From Jeotgalibaca sp. MA1X17-3 (GTDB lineage: Bacteria > Bacillota > Bacilli > Lactobacillales > Aerococcaceae), in the NCBI RefSeq assembly GCF_021513155.1, contig NZ_CP090983.1:2334621-2398620 (forward strand): a DNA stretch of 64,000 nucleotides. Direction: 5' to 3'. The position numbers and the translations under genes are program-made. Under the pieces are notes generated by a model that saw only the letters and a list, made by a program, of their open reading frames with translations, made no database searches and had not been told where the DNA came from. This document shows positions 25,991 through 35,517 of the stretch, piece by piece. How positions within the stretch are numbered: the first letter of the stretch is position 1; each line of letters starts with the position of its first letter.

Positions 25991-26860
25991 TTATTCTTTT
26001 ACTGCTCCCATTACAATCCCTTTTACAAAATATTTTTGTAAGAACGGATAAACAGATAAGATTGGTAAAGCTCCAATAAAGATCTGTGCAGCTTTTAACG
26101 TTCTTTCGGACATAGCTGCTGCCGAATCGGCATCTAGTTGCATATCTTGCATATTTCCTTGTACTACGACAGTTTGCAAGAAGGATGCTAGCGGATATTT
26201 ATCTGTACTAGACATATACAAAATTCCATCAAACCATGAGTTCCAATTCCCTACCATGATGAACAAGCCAACTGTAGCAAGTCCTGGTAATGAAAGTGGT
26301 AAGTAAATTTTTCTGAAAACGGTAAAGAAACTAGCTCCGTCAATCAGTGCGGCTTCTTCTAAAGAAATAGGTATCGTACTAAAAAAGTTTTTAATTAATA
26401 TTAAGTTATAGGCTCCAAATGCTCCCGGTAAGATTAATGCCCAAATCGTATCTTTCAATCCAAGGCTTGTTACAAGGATGTAGTTTGGAATCAATCCACC
26501 TGAAAAGAGCATCGTAAATACGAAAAACCACATGAAGAAATTTCTACCTCTAAATTCTTTTGAAAGTGCATAACCTGCCGTAGTAATTAAAAACATACTC
26601 AAAAGTGTTCCTAAAAACGTTCTTTTTAGAGAAATCCAGATAGATGTTAGGAAAGTAGAGTTTGTAAATGTTTTAGAATATGCATTTACGGTAAAGTTTA
26701 CGGGAAGGAACGTAACTAGATTCCCATTAGCCGCGGCTTTATCACTTAGAGATACTGCTAGTAAATGCAAGAGGGGTAACAAGCAAAGTAACGCTACAAT
26801 AATAAGAAAAATAGTATTGAAAAAAGTAAATGCTTTATAACCTTTTGATTTATGATGCAC
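25991..26860 (-). CDS. Sugar ABC permease (LplC/YtcP-type)
   Basis: A 289-residue inner-membrane permease with six helices and the EAA loop (EEAALIDGASFFTVFRKIYLPLS) that contacts the ATPase. It ends FVKGIVMGAVKE, typical of this family. The start codon is GTG at 26860, with AAAGGAG 9 nt before it. It follows the LplB-like permease gene by 18 bp and precedes the binding-protein gene by 27 bp, so the three form one operon. Confidence 0.88.
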   Translation of the reverse strand: MHHKSKGYKAFTFFNTIFLIIVALLCLLPLLHLLAVSLSDKAAANGNLVTFLPVNFTVNAYSKTFTNSTFLTSIWISLKRTFLGTLLSMFLITTAGYALSKEFRGRNFFMWFFVFTMLFSGGLIPNYILVTSLGLKDTIWALILPGAFGAYNLILIKNFFSTIPISLEEAALIDGASFFTVFRKIYLPLSLPGLATVGLFIMVGNWNSWFDGILYMSSTDKYPLASFLQTVVVQGNMQDMQLDADSAAAMSERTLKAAQIFIGALPILSVYPFLQKYFVKGIVMGAVKE

Positions 26861-26878
26861 GATATATTTCTCCTTTCT

Positions 26879-27846
26879 TTAGAAAATTTTATATCCAGAA
26901 ACTTTATAAGCAATTCGATATGAAGTCATAATTAAAATCAAACTAACCCCTGATTTAAAGAGCCCTACCGCTGTACCGAATCCATATTGTCCATTCAATA
27001 GAGATGCTCGATATACATAGGTGTCAATAATATCACCGGTACTGTATACCAATGGGTTATACAAGTTAAAAATTTGATCAAATCCTGCATTTAATATATT
27101 TCCAAGGCTTAATGTTGTCATCACAATAACCATTGGTAACATAGAAGGAATCGTGATATATAATGTTTGTTTCCACCTGCTTGCACCATCCATTTCAGAG
27201 GCTTCGTAAAGAGATGGATCAATTCCGGAAAGAGTTGCTAAATATACAATCATTCCAAAACCAAAGCCTTTCCAAACATCACTTGCAATCACAACTTGTC
27301 GAAAGATACTTGCGTTCCCAAGGAAAAAGAGTGGCTCCATTCCTAATTTCATCATAAATTGATTGACAATCCCGTCCAATGACAAGATATCAATCATCAT
27401 TCCTGCAACGGTTACCCAAGATAAAAAGTGAGGAAGGTAAACCAAAGTCTGAACACTTTTTTCAATCCTACTTGCCGAACCTCATTTAAAAGTAGAGCCA
27501 TCGTTACGGGAACAATAATCCCGAAGATTAATTTTCCAGTTGCGATAATCAGTGTATTGATAATTGCTTGTTTTGCTTCGTCATAGACGAAAATTGTTCG
27601 AAAGTTTTCTAATCCAATCCATTCCGAACCTAAAATACCTAACCAAGGTTTATAATTTTGAAAGGCCATAATTAGACCGCTCATAGGAATATAAGAAAAA
27701 ACAATTGCAAAAATCATGCTAGGTACTAATAAGATATATAAAGGCCATTTTTGTTGGAGTTCTTTTTTCCAAGACATTCTCCTTTTTTTCACCTTTACTT
27801 TTTTCTTTTTCAAAGTTTTCTGATTGTTGATTGATACTTCCTCCAT
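26879..27846 (-). pseudogene. Sugar ABC permease (LplB/YteP-type), frameshift
   Basis: The intact protein would be about 322 residues. The first frame runs from the ATG at 27846 (KKELQQKWPLYILLVPSMIF, YKPWLGILGSEWIGLENFRT) to LLLNEVRQVGLKK, then goes wrong; the second frame continues LVYLPHFLSWVTVAGMMIDI, the EAA loop (LYEASEMDGASRWKQTLYITIP) and the C-terminus. Adding one A in the A6 run near 27470 joins the two as KKSVQTLVYLPHF. First gene of the locus 1 transcript. The missing base is most likely a sequencing error, since the transporter would otherwise be dead while its partners look intact. Confidence 0.83.
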
Positions 27847-27924
27847 GTTCTTGCTCCTTTCTTATCCGAGCCAAACTGTTTTTTTACTCATTACATGTTT
27901 CATTTCTTATAAATCAACTTTAAC

Positions 27925-27936
27925 AGAAGCGCTTCT
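27925..27936. promoter_or_regulatory. Palindrome AGAAGCGCTTCT upstream of glycan locus 1
   Basis: A perfect 12-bp palindrome about 80 bp before the first permease start. It may be a binding site for the locus regulator or a cre-like site; nothing else in the sequence decides this. Confidence 0.35.
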
Positions 27937-27984
27937 ATTCGGACATGCTACTTTTTTAACATATAGGCTATTAAATTTACTTGT

Positions 27985-27998
27985 TGGAAACGGTTGCA
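27985..27998. promoter_or_regulatory. cre-like site upstream of glycan locus 1
   Basis: TGGAAACGGTTGCA is a symmetrical 14-mer matching the CcpA cre pattern TGWNANCGNTNWCA except at the two W positions. It lies about 140 bp upstream of the first permease gene, a reasonable place for catabolite repression of the locus. Confidence 0.4.
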
Positions 27999-28010
27999 AG
28001 ACTTCACTAA

Positions 28011-28053
28011 AAAAATATCCCTCTTCCTATTTTAAAAGGAAGAGAGATATTTT
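28011..28053. terminator. Terminator after alpha/beta hydrolase gene
   Basis: Stem ATATCCCTCTTCCT / AGGAAGAGAGATAT with loop ATTTTAAA, with T-runs on both strands. It lies just downstream of the minus-strand hydrolase gene. Confidence 0.88.
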
Positions 28054-28082
28054 TTTAATCGAGATAAATTTTTTTATATCCT

Positions 28083-29045
28083 TTAAATATAGCGATCCAC
28101 AAACTTCCACATAGACTCCCAATATAATTCAGGATTTACAAATACCGCATCAGCATGTTCTGCACCAGGTATTACTACTTTTTCTTTCTCCACTTGTGCA
28201 GCTTGATAGACTTGATCTAACATCTCAAAGGGAACAAAGGTATCTTGATCTCCATGAATAAATAGCATCGGTGTGGTACTTTTCTTTACTTGATTAACTG
28301 CCGAAGCTTTATAAATATCAAAGCCTGCTCGTAATTTAGTTATACTATTCGCTGCATTCATCACTGGAAAATTAGGCAGTTTAAATAAATCGGCTAGTTG
28401 ATACGAAAACACATCACTAACGGAAGTATATCCACAGTCCTCTACAATTACTTTTACCTGAGGAGGTAACGCTTCTCCAGATGCTGCCATAACAGCGGCA
28501 GCTCCCATCGAAACACCAAATAAGACAATTTCTGCATCTAGATTCTGATTCGTAATGGTTTTCACCCAGTCTAAAAGGTCCAGGCGATCATGCCACCCCA
28601 TCCCGATATAATCCCCTTCACTTTTACCATGTCCACGTAAATCTGGAGCTAAAATATTGTATCCATGTTCGTAAAAAGGACGGATCCATCGAGTCATTTT
28701 AGAAGCTTGGTCCCCATAACCATGTACAGCAACTACCCATTTCGAGTTATTCATTTCATTTTCGTAAACTTCCGCATGCAATCTCAATTGTCGCTTATCC
28801 GTAGAAGTGAGGAAGCGTGCTTTAGGAATCTGTTGTGCTATAAACTGTTCATCTGCTATTTTTTCTTTTGTTTCTATATCTGGGTCAATGGATTTATTTT
28901 CATCTAGATGAGGATTATTTTGCAAAAATTCTTTTTCTTCTTTTGCATTTAGTGCATAGTTATAAAAATAATTTCCTAATCCAAAATAAACTCCTAGTGG
29001 AACAAAAGCCATTCCGAATGATAAAAGCGCTATCTTTTTTTTCAT
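28083..29045 (-). CDS. Membrane-anchored alpha/beta hydrolase
   Basis: A 320-residue hydrolase with one N-terminal membrane helix (about residues 5-27) and an alpha/beta domain facing outside or anchored at the membrane. The fold markers are HGYGDQASKM (oxyanion region), DLRGHGKSEGD, the nucleophile elbow GVSMGAAAV, the acid Asp in FIHGDQDTFVP and the base His in GAEHADA. It resembles YqkD-type serine hydrolases annotated as alpha/beta hydrolases or peptidases; the substrate is unknown. An AAAGGAC site precedes the ATG. It is monocistronic. Confidence 0.83.
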   Translation of the reverse strand: MKKKIALLSFGMAFVPLGVYFGLGNYFYNYALNAKEEKEFLQNNPHLDENKSIDPDIETKEKIADEQFIAQQIPKARFLTSTDKRQLRLHAEVYENEMNNSKWVVAVHGYGDQASKMTRWIRPFYEHGYNILAPDLRGHGKSEGDYIGMGWHDRLDLLDWVKTITNQNLDAEIVLFGVSMGAAAVMAASGEALPPQVKVIVEDCGYTSVSDVFSYQLADLFKLPNFPVMNAANSITKLRAGFDIYKASAVNQVKKSTTPMLFIHGDQDTFVPFEMLDQVYQAAQVEKEKVVIPGAEHADAVFVNPELYWESMWKFVDRYI

Positions 29046-29089
29046 TTTATCGCGTCCTTTGTTTACGATTTACTTTTTCGTATTCTATA

Positions 29090-30228
29090 TTAAGCTTTAA
29101 AATTATAAACTGGAGTTAGTACCGATTTTACTGTGAATGTTTCAGATGTACGAGATAAAATTTCCTCCATCGGCTTATATGCAAAAGGAGCTTCATCTAA
29201 TGTATTTGGACGAACAGAAGTTGTGTATACTTCTTGCATCGCTCTTTTAAAGTCTCTCATCCGTAATTTTTTTTAGCTTGCGTACGAGATAGTAATCTTC
29301 CTGCTCCATGTGGGGCAGAATTATTCCAATCTGGATTTCCTTTTCCAACGGCTAAAATGCTACCATCTCGCATATTTATCGGGATTAAAATCTCTTCTCC
29401 TTCATGAGCCGAGATGGCCCCTTTACGAATGATTTGATTAGGCACATCGACATAATTATGAATCGTATCAAAAGTAGAAATAATTTCTACTTTCATCTTT
29501 TGGATAATTTCTTCCATCATTGCTTTTCGATTTAGATGAGCAAATCGTTGACAAATTTGAACGTCATGAAGGTAATCTTCCATGTCCTCCTCTTCTAAAT
29601 AAGCAAATTCAGAATCGACAAAATGTCCTTCTTCGTTTTCATTGCCTCTTTCTTTCCACTGTTGAACTGCTTTCTTTTGATAATAACTTGCAACATCATG
29701 GCCTAATGCGCGCGAACCAGAGTGAATCACGAAATAGTGATTTTCTTCCTCATCTTTATCCAGCTCAATAAAATGATTGCCACCTCCTAAAGATCCAATC
29801 GCTAATGCGCTTCGATTTTTTCTTCTTATCGGGGCCCGAACATCATCCAAATTAATTTCTTTCAACAAGGGATGACTCTTTTTACGGATGCCACTTCCAC
29901 TTGGAATTTTATCGTTAATTACTTGATCCAATCTCTTAAAATCAGATTCGTTCCATTTCGTTTTGCTGAGTTTTGCTAGATACATTCCGCATCCAATATC
30001 TACACCAACCACATCAGGAACCATTTTATCATGATACGTCATGGTTGTCCCTACCACTGCCCCTTTTCCAATATGAGTATCTGGCATAATTCGAATTTTG
30101 ATTCCTTCTGAAAAAGGATGATTTAATAATCTAGTAATCTGATCAATGGTTTCTTGGTTAATATTGGTAGTAAAAACTGTAGCATCGGCGAATGTCCCAG
30201 TCAGTTTTAGTTCGTCCTGTACGTCCAT
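29090..30228 (-). pseudogene. rtcB: RtcB-family RNA ligase (frameshift near 3' end)
   Basis: RtcB joins RNA ends carrying 2',3'-cyclic phosphate or 3'-phosphate with 5'-OH, using GTP and Mn2+. Metal- and GMP-binding motifs are clear: MPDTHIGKGAVVGTTM, VVGVDIGCGMYLA with the metal-ligand Cys, LGGGNHFIELD, VIHSGSRALGHDVA and the guanylylation histidine region (NSAPHGAGRLLSRTQAKK). The frame then breaks in an A8 run near 29272; one more A restores KLRMRDFKRAMQEVYTTS and the usual C-terminus to the stop at 29090. Total about 380 residues, as for short bacterial RtcB. The start at 30228 follows GGAGGAGG by 9 nt; the longer frame lacks a site. No RtcA or archease gene is near. Confidence 0.85.
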
Positions 30229-30377
30229 GTTATGGTTCCTCCTCCAAATTTCCAAAGAAATAGCCTGCAAGTTAATTGTATCATCCATTATCGTTTAGAC
30301 AAATTTATTAGGAGTGGATACAGATATTCTTTGTCATCGAGTTGATTGAGTAAGCAAAAACTATATAAAAATATTTT

Positions 30378-30529
30378 CCTTACCTAATCACTACTTATTA
30401 GGTAAGGAGAAAGGTAAATCTAATCCTATACTTACTTAATAAAATTTTCCTTTCTCATATAAATGTAAATGATTTTTTTGATTAATTAGGTAACGAAATG
30501 TACAAGAAAAACTTTTAACTTACCTAATT
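30378..30529. repeat. Two inverted repeats built on ATTAGGTAA
   Basis: CCTTACCTAAT at 30378-30388 faces ATTAGGTAAGG at 30397-30407, and AATTAGGTAA near 30484-30493 faces TTACCTAATT near 30520-30529. So ATTAGGTAA occurs four times, twice in each direction, in the 370-bp gap between the RtcB gene and the transketolase terminator. I see no gene here. Hairpins or a regulator-binding site are both possible. Confidence 0.5.
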
Positions 30530-30547
30530 CATTACTATTTCCAAAAA

Positions 30548-30592
30548 AAGAAAGAGGATTCCGTTTAATAAACGGAATCCCTTTCTTAATTA
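30548..30592 (-). terminator. Terminator after transketolase
   Basis: Stem AAGAAAGAGGATTCCGTTTA with its complement around loop AT, with TTTTTTT following on the minus strand, just beyond the transketolase stop. Confidence 0.88.
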
Positions 30593-30599
30593 CTCTTTT

Positions 30600-32603
30600 T
30601 TATTTTTTAAATTTCTCTTGAAACGCAGTTGCTACTTTTTCTGGAGTAAATCCAAGAGCTGCAGTAACCGTGTTTCCTTCACCGCTGGCGCCATAACGGT
30701 CAATTCCGTATGCCAAGCCATCTAGACCGACATAACGTTCCCAACCCGATGTTGCACCCATCTCAAGGGACATACGGTTGCGTACTTCATTTGGTAACAC
30801 AGATTCTTTGTATGCTGCATCTTGTTTATCAAACAAGAAAGTACTTGGCATTGAAACAACGGAAACATCTACTCCATTATTTTTCAAAAGTTCTTGTGCT
30901 TCTATTGCTAAGGATACTTCAGAACCAGTCGCAATAAGAATTCCTTCTGGTTTGTCACCTTCTTGAGGAGAAAGTACATAAGCACCTTTTCGAACTCCTT
31001 CAGATGCCATTTCTTTCGTTCCTTTTAGAACAGGTAAACCTTGACGAGTTAATACTAGTAGAGTTGGTGTTTCTTCTGATTCCATCGCAATTCCCCAAGC
31101 AGCACTTACTTCATTGCCATCTGCTGGACGAACTAAGTTCATGTTTGGCATACCACGGAAACTAGAAATATGCTCTACTGGTTCATGAGTAGGACCATCT
31201 TCACCAACTGCAACAGAATCGTGAGTCATTACATATGTTGCAGGTATTTTAGATAACGCTGCAAGACGCATAGCTGGACGCAAGTAATCTGTAAAGACGA
31301 AGAAAGTTCCTGCATAGGTTTTTGTACCACCATGAAGAAGAATTCCGTTCATCATTGCACCCATTGCAAATTCACGCACTCCGTACCAAATATTTCGTCC
31401 CGCATAATTTTCAGGACTAAAGTCACTAGCTTCTTTATTCATTGTATTGTTTGAAGAAGATAAGTCTGCTGAACCACCCCATAGTGTTGGGATTGCTTCA
31501 CCTAATGCTTGGATTGCTTCACTACTTGTTACGCGAGTAGCCTTGGCAGCATCCCCGACTTCATATACAGGTAATTTCTCTTGCCAACCATCAGGTAATT
31601 TACCCGCATAGGCATCCTCAAATTGTTGTGCTGATTCAGGATAAACCGTACGATATTCCTCAAATAATTTGTTCCAATCTTCTTCGGCTTTTTGGCCTTT
31701 TTCTACCATCGTCTCTTGGAAGCGAGTTTTCACTTCTTCTGGAACGTAGAAATCTGGGTGATCCCAATTGTAGTTCTTTTTAGCAAATGTAATGCCCTCT
31801 TCACCTAAAGGAGCTCCATGGACTTTACTGGTTCCCGCATCTGGTGCACCAAATCCGATAACCGTTTTGATTTCAATTAAGGTTGGTTTATCTGTTTCAG
31901 CTTTTGCTGCTTCAATTGATTTCGCAATTTCTTCTAAATCATTTCCATCTTTTACAAGAATATGTTGCCAACCGTATGCTTTGAAACGATCGCCTACATT
32001 TTCAGTAAATGCTTTTGAAGTCGGGCCATCTAAAGAAATATCATTAGAATCATAGAGACCAATCAATTTACCTAATTTTAAATGACCAGCAAGACTAGCT
32101 GATTCATGAGAAATTCCTTCCATCAAGTCACCATCTCCACATAGGAAATAGGTATAGTGATCCATGATGTTAAAGTTTTCTTTATTGTAGACACCTGCCT
32201 GGTGAGCTTCACTCATTGCCATTCCTACTGCATTAGCAAATCCTTGTCCTAATGGACCGGTTGTTGCTTCTACACCATCTGTATAATGAACTTCTGGGTG
32301 TCCCGGTGTGTTACTTTCATACTGACGGAAATTCTTTAAATCATCCAAAGTCACTTTATAACCTGCTAAATGAAGCAAACTATATAACAAAGCTGAACCA
32401 TGACCTGCTGAGAGAACGAAACGATCGCGATCTACCCATTGACTATTTTTAGGATTCACCTTTAAGTATTTTGTCCATAAAGAATATGCCATTGGAGCTG
32501 CTCCCATTGGTAAACCTGGATGTCCAGAATTTGCCTTTTGAACTGCTTCGATACTTAATGTACGAACGGTATTCACTGCTAAATCATCAATTTGATCAAA
32601 CAT
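30600..32603 (-). CDS. tkt: Transketolase
   Basis: A 667-residue thiamine-diphosphate enzyme of the pentose phosphate pathway that moves two-carbon units between sugar phosphates. Expected blocks are all present: RTLSIEAVQKANSGHPGLPMGAAPMAY, DRFVLSAGHGSALLYSLLH, the ThDP motif CGDGDLMEGISHESASLAGHLKLGKLIGLYDSN in two parts, and THDSVAVGEDGPTHEPVEH in the pyrimidine domain. The start at 32603 (MFDQIDD) follows AGGAGG at 7 nt; the outer frame adds only five codons without a better site. Monocistronic with its own terminator. Confidence 0.96.
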   Translation of the reverse strand: MFDQIDDLAVNTVRTLSIEAVQKANSGHPGLPMGAAPMAYSLWTKYLKVNPKNSQWVDRDRFVLSAGHGSALLYSLLHLAGYKVTLDDLKNFRQYESNTPGHPEVHYTDGVEATTGPLGQGFANAVGMAMSEAHQAGVYNKENFNIMDHYTYFLCGDGDLMEGISHESASLAGHLKLGKLIGLYDSNDISLDGPTSKAFTENVGDRFKAYGWQHILVKDGNDLEEIAKSIEAAKAETDKPTLIEIKTVIGFGAPDAGTSKVHGAPLGEEGITFAKKNYNWDHPDFYVPEEVKTRFQETMVEKGQKAEEDWNKLFEEYRTVYPESAQQFEDAYAGKLPDGWQEKLPVYEVGDAAKATRVTSSEAIQALGEAIPTLWGGSADLSSSNNTMNKEASDFSPENYAGRNIWYGVREFAMGAMMNGILLHGGTKTYAGTFFVFTDYLRPAMRLAALSKIPATYVMTHDSVAVGEDGPTHEPVEHISSFRGMPNMNLVRPADGNEVSAAWGIAMESEETPTLLVLTRQGLPVLKGTKEMASEGVRKGAYVLSPQEGDKPEGILIATGSEVSLAIEAQELLKNNGVDVSVVSMPSTFLFDKQDAAYKESVLPNEVRNRMSLEMGATSGWERYVGLDGLAYGIDRYGASGEGNTVTAALGFTPEKVATAFQEKFKK

Positions 32604-32737
32604 TGTTTTCCTCCTCATTTTTAACTACCCTTATTTTAGCTTAAAAACGATTATAAAGAAACATATTCTACTTTTTTAGGTTCTATACATTCAGCTTTCT
32701 TTTATCGAGTTTTTTTATATCTTACTTCTTCTAAAGT

Positions 32738-33640
32738 TTACTGTTCATTTTTCAACATTTTTTCGCAAAGTTCGTGTGACGCTAACGCAGATGCCGGAGA
32801 AACTGGATTCAGACCTGTATGAATGGATTCAACAAACTGATGAATCAGAGGTGCAAATCCTCGTTTATTCAAAGTCGGTTCCCAGTCTGGAAATGTTATC
32901 TTTCTTTGGGTTCCTTCTTGAAGAATTTCTATTTCATTTAAATCAATCACGCGATGAATTCCTCCATTACTTTGAACTTCCATAATCTCACGATTAGCTC
33001 CTGCTTCATAGTTCATTGTAATGACACAACTCGTTTGTTTGGTTTCTAAAATCATCCACGCTCTTTTTAATATTCCTTTTTCTGAAATGATATGAGAATC
33101 CATTCTCTCCACTGGATGGTCCAATAAAAACAAGGCGACATCAACCAGATGTAAAAATAAATCATAAATTGCATAACGAGACTCTTTCTTGCCTTGAATT
33201 CGGTCTTTTTGAATAAAAATCATTTCTTTATTCGGGATGGGCTTTAATTGTTGAACCAATGGAGCAAAGCGGCGGTTAAATCCGCAAGTTAGTACCACTC
33301 CTCTTTGTTCAGCAAGTTCTAATAACTCTTTAGTTTCATCTATATCTTCACTAATAGGCTTATCCACATATACATGAATGCCCTCTTCTAAGAAACGTTT
33401 AATCAGAGAGTAATGCACAGAAGTAGCCGCATGAATGAACACCGCTTGAATTCCACTATTTAATAAACTTTCTACCGTAGAATGAACATGAGTCATTCCA
33501 TATTTAGCTGCTACTTGATGTAACACATCTTTATTTCGTGTAGATAGATGCCACTCCACTTCATCTTGCATCATTGCCATAACAGGTAAGTATGCTTTTT
33601 GAGAAATCATCCCTATACCTAGTACACCGATTTTTAACAT
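32738..33640 (-). CDS. Gfo/Idh/MocA-family oxidoreductase
   Basis: A 300-residue NAD(P)-dependent oxidoreductase. The Rossmann motif is at the start (IGVLGIGMISQKAYLPVM), VYVDKPISEDIDETKELLE holds the EKP-like DKP lysine of the family, and CGFNRRFAPLV and the C-terminal substrate domain follow. Members oxidise or reduce sugars, inositols or related cyclitols; the substrate is not readable here. It resembles the MviM/YrbE branch. Its gene is divergent from galM, with a TATAAT-like box in the shared gap, but the two need not be related. Confidence 0.85.
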   Translation of the reverse strand: MLKIGVLGIGMISQKAYLPVMAMMQDEVEWHLSTRNKDVLHQVAAKYGMTHVHSTVESLLNSGIQAVFIHAATSVHYSLIKRFLEEGIHVYVDKPISEDIDETKELLELAEQRGVVLTCGFNRRFAPLVQQLKPIPNKEMIFIQKDRIQGKKESRYAIYDLFLHLVDVALFLLDHPVERMDSHIISEKGILKRAWMILETKQTSCVITMNYEAGANREIMEVQSNGGIHRVIDLNEIEILQEGTQRKITFPDWEPTLNKRGFAPLIHQFVESIHTGLNPVSPASALASHELCEKMLKNEQ

Positions 33641-33792
33641 TGTTATCGTCCTCCTGCCTTTTCATACGATTCTTCTTTATTGTACTGTTTCTAACTCTTT
33701 TCATCATCCTTTTTCTTTCTATTATAATTTTATGAAAACTGTTACAATACAATCAGTGAAAAGAATACATACAAAGAAAGGATGGAAAAGGA

Positions 33793-34842
33793 ATGCATAT
33801 TAGTCAAAAAAAATTTGGAACGTTCCAGAATCAAGAGGTTCCAGCAATTACTCTTACGAATAAAAATGGCGTTTCCATAACGGCAACTCCTTTTGGAGCA
33901 TCCATTGTAGAATGGAATGTTCCCGATCAAAAAGGGGTATTGGATAATATTATTTTAGGTTTCAACCAGTTGGATGAATATATTGAATATCGCCCTTACT
34001 ACGGTGCAACAATCGGACGAGTAGCTGGAAGAATTTCTCAAGGGATGTTTTCTATTGATGGTAAATCTTATCAAGTTTCCCAAAATGAAAATGGCAATCA
34101 TTTACATGGAGGCATCCAAGGTCTCGATACTAAACTTTGGAACTTTGAAACGAAGAAACGGGCACACGAAGCTAGTATCATTTTTTCTTGTGAAGATCAA
34201 CATGGTTCAAACGGTTATCCCGGTAATATAATGGTACAAGTCACCTATACGTTAACGGATGAAGATGAGTGGAAAGTAGCTTACTCTGCATCCACCGATC
34301 AACCTACTCTCTTTAATCCAACTAACCATGTTTATTTTAATTTACATGGAGATATCTCTAAAAATATTTTAGATCATCAACTTTTTGTACATGCGGAAAC
34401 GTATGCTGAATTAGGAGACAGTAACAATCCAACGGGTCGTCTTTTACCAGTAGAAGGTACACCTTTTGATTTCCGAGAGGCGGCTTCCGTTTCACAATCA
34501 ACAGAATCTGATCATCCACAAACTAAAAAAGTCAGTGGCTTGGACCATCCATTTGTTTTGAATCCTAAAAAAGATCAACTGGATGCTAGTATTTTTGATG
34601 AAGAGACGGGTAGAAAAATCGAAATGACAACTGATCAAGCAGCTGTGGTTATTTTTCTTCATAATGGAAAAGCGGAAGGATATACTCTAAATGGTCAGCC
34701 GATTGAGGCTTATTCGGGAATCACTTTAGAAACACAAGCTCTTCCAGATGCCATTAATCAAGAGAATTTTGGAGATATTATCTTACGTCCTGAAAATCCT
34801 TACACTTCAGAAACGGTGTATCGTTTTGTATTAGAATCCTAG
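33793..34842 (+). CDS. galM: Aldose 1-epimerase (mutarotase)
   Basis: A 349-residue galactose mutarotase-fold enzyme interconverting alpha and beta anomers of aldoses. Conserved residues are in GATIGRVAGRISQG, NGNHLHGGIQGLD (catalytic His), NPTNHVYFNLHGD (second His) and the C-terminal SGITLETQALPDAIN with the base Glu. An AAAGGATGGAAAAGG site precedes the ATG. It would supply the correct anomer for galactose use, consistent with the alpha- and beta-galactosidases in the window. A strong terminator follows. Confidence 0.93.
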   Translation: MHISQKKFGTFQNQEVPAITLTNKNGVSITATPFGASIVEWNVPDQKGVLDNIILGFNQLDEYIEYRPYYGATIGRVAGRISQGMFSIDGKSYQVSQNENGNHLHGGIQGLDTKLWNFETKKRAHEASIIFSCEDQHGSNGYPGNIMVQVTYTLTDEDEWKVAYSASTDQPTLFNPTNHVYFNLHGDISKNILDHQLFVHAETYAELGDSNNPTGRLLPVEGTPFDFREAASVSQSTESDHPQTKKVSGLDHPFVLNPKKDQLDASIFDEETGRKIEMTTDQAAVVIFLHNGKAEGYTLNGQPIEAYSGITLETQALPDAINQENFGDIILRPENPYTSETVYRFVLES

Positions 34843-34856
34843 TTCTAGTAAACATA

Positions 34857-34899
34857 AACCGGGCAAGCCCCTATTGATGGAGGCTTGCCCGGTCTTTTT
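34857..34899 (+). terminator. Terminator after galM
   Basis: A 12-bp GC-rich stem ACCGGGCAAGCC / GGCTTGCCCGGT followed by TTTTTT. Confidence 0.93.
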
Positions 34900-34907
34900 T
34901 GATTTAC

Positions 34908-35351
34908 TTATTTATTTAAATGAATCTCGTGTACCATTTCTGGCGAATTTACTAAGGAATCTTGTACAGGGCAGGTTCTTTCAATGAACTCAACGAACTT
35001 TTGGATTTCTTCTTCCGTGTTATCTGCTTCAATATGAAATTTCGAAGTGATTTTAGAGAATCCAATTTTGGCTTCTTTATTTTTCCCAGTAAAACCATCT
35101 GGATCTAATTCGCCTTCTTCTTCTAAAGTGATGGATTTTAAATTAATTTTTTGAGACCTTGCGAATGAACGTGCAACGATTACTTTACAAGCACCCAGTG
35201 CAGAAAGCAAAGCTTCAACTGGATTCATTCCTTCATTTGTTCCACCTAAGTTTTCTGGCTCATCTAAAATAAAACTCATGCCTCTAGAAGTACATTTAAC
35301 TTTTAACCCTTCTTGCGATTCCGTTAAAGCTTTGTATGTTTCAATTGCCAT
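34908..35351 (-). CDS. OsmC-family protein
   Basis: A 147-residue OsmC/Ohr-fold protein. The two redox cysteines are in ALGACKVIVARSF and RTCPVQDSL, the usual spacing of this fold, and GMNPVEALLSALGAC is the signature. Members reduce organic hydroperoxides or act on other thiol-reactive stress compounds; this branch (YhfA-like) is less well defined than Ohr. An AAGGAGG site precedes the ATG. Its promoter region contains TGAAAGCGGTTTTA, a weak cre-like sequence. Confidence 0.88.
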   Translation of the reverse strand: MAIETYKALTESQEGLKVKCTSRGMSFILDEPENLGGTNEGMNPVEALLSALGACKVIVARSFARSQKINLKSITLEEEGELDPDGFTGKNKEAKIGFSKITSKFHIEADNTEEEIQKFVEFIERTCPVQDSLVNSPEMVHEIHLNK

Positions 35352-35474
35352 GATAATGCCTCCTTCTTTCCTCTTTGCTCATATTTTAACATATTGAAGG
35401 CGTTAATGAAAGCGGTTTTATTTTATAGGTGCTTACTTTTAAATTTTTTTGTGATTTATTTAACTTGATTATTA

Positions 35475-35512
35475 AAAAAAGAAACGGAGATAAATATCCC
35501 AGTTTCTTCTTC
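35475..35512 (-). terminator. Probable terminator after fructose PTS operon
   Basis: AAAGAAAC and GTTTCTT arms with an imperfect GGAGATA/TATCCCA inner stem lie just past the EIIA stop, with a T-rich run on the minus strand. Confidence 0.65.
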
Positions 35513-35517
35513 ATTAT

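Noticed and set aside
35406..35419. cre site before the OsmC gene
   Set aside because: TGAAAGCGGTTTTA fits one half well but lacks the final CA; too weak to list as a feature.
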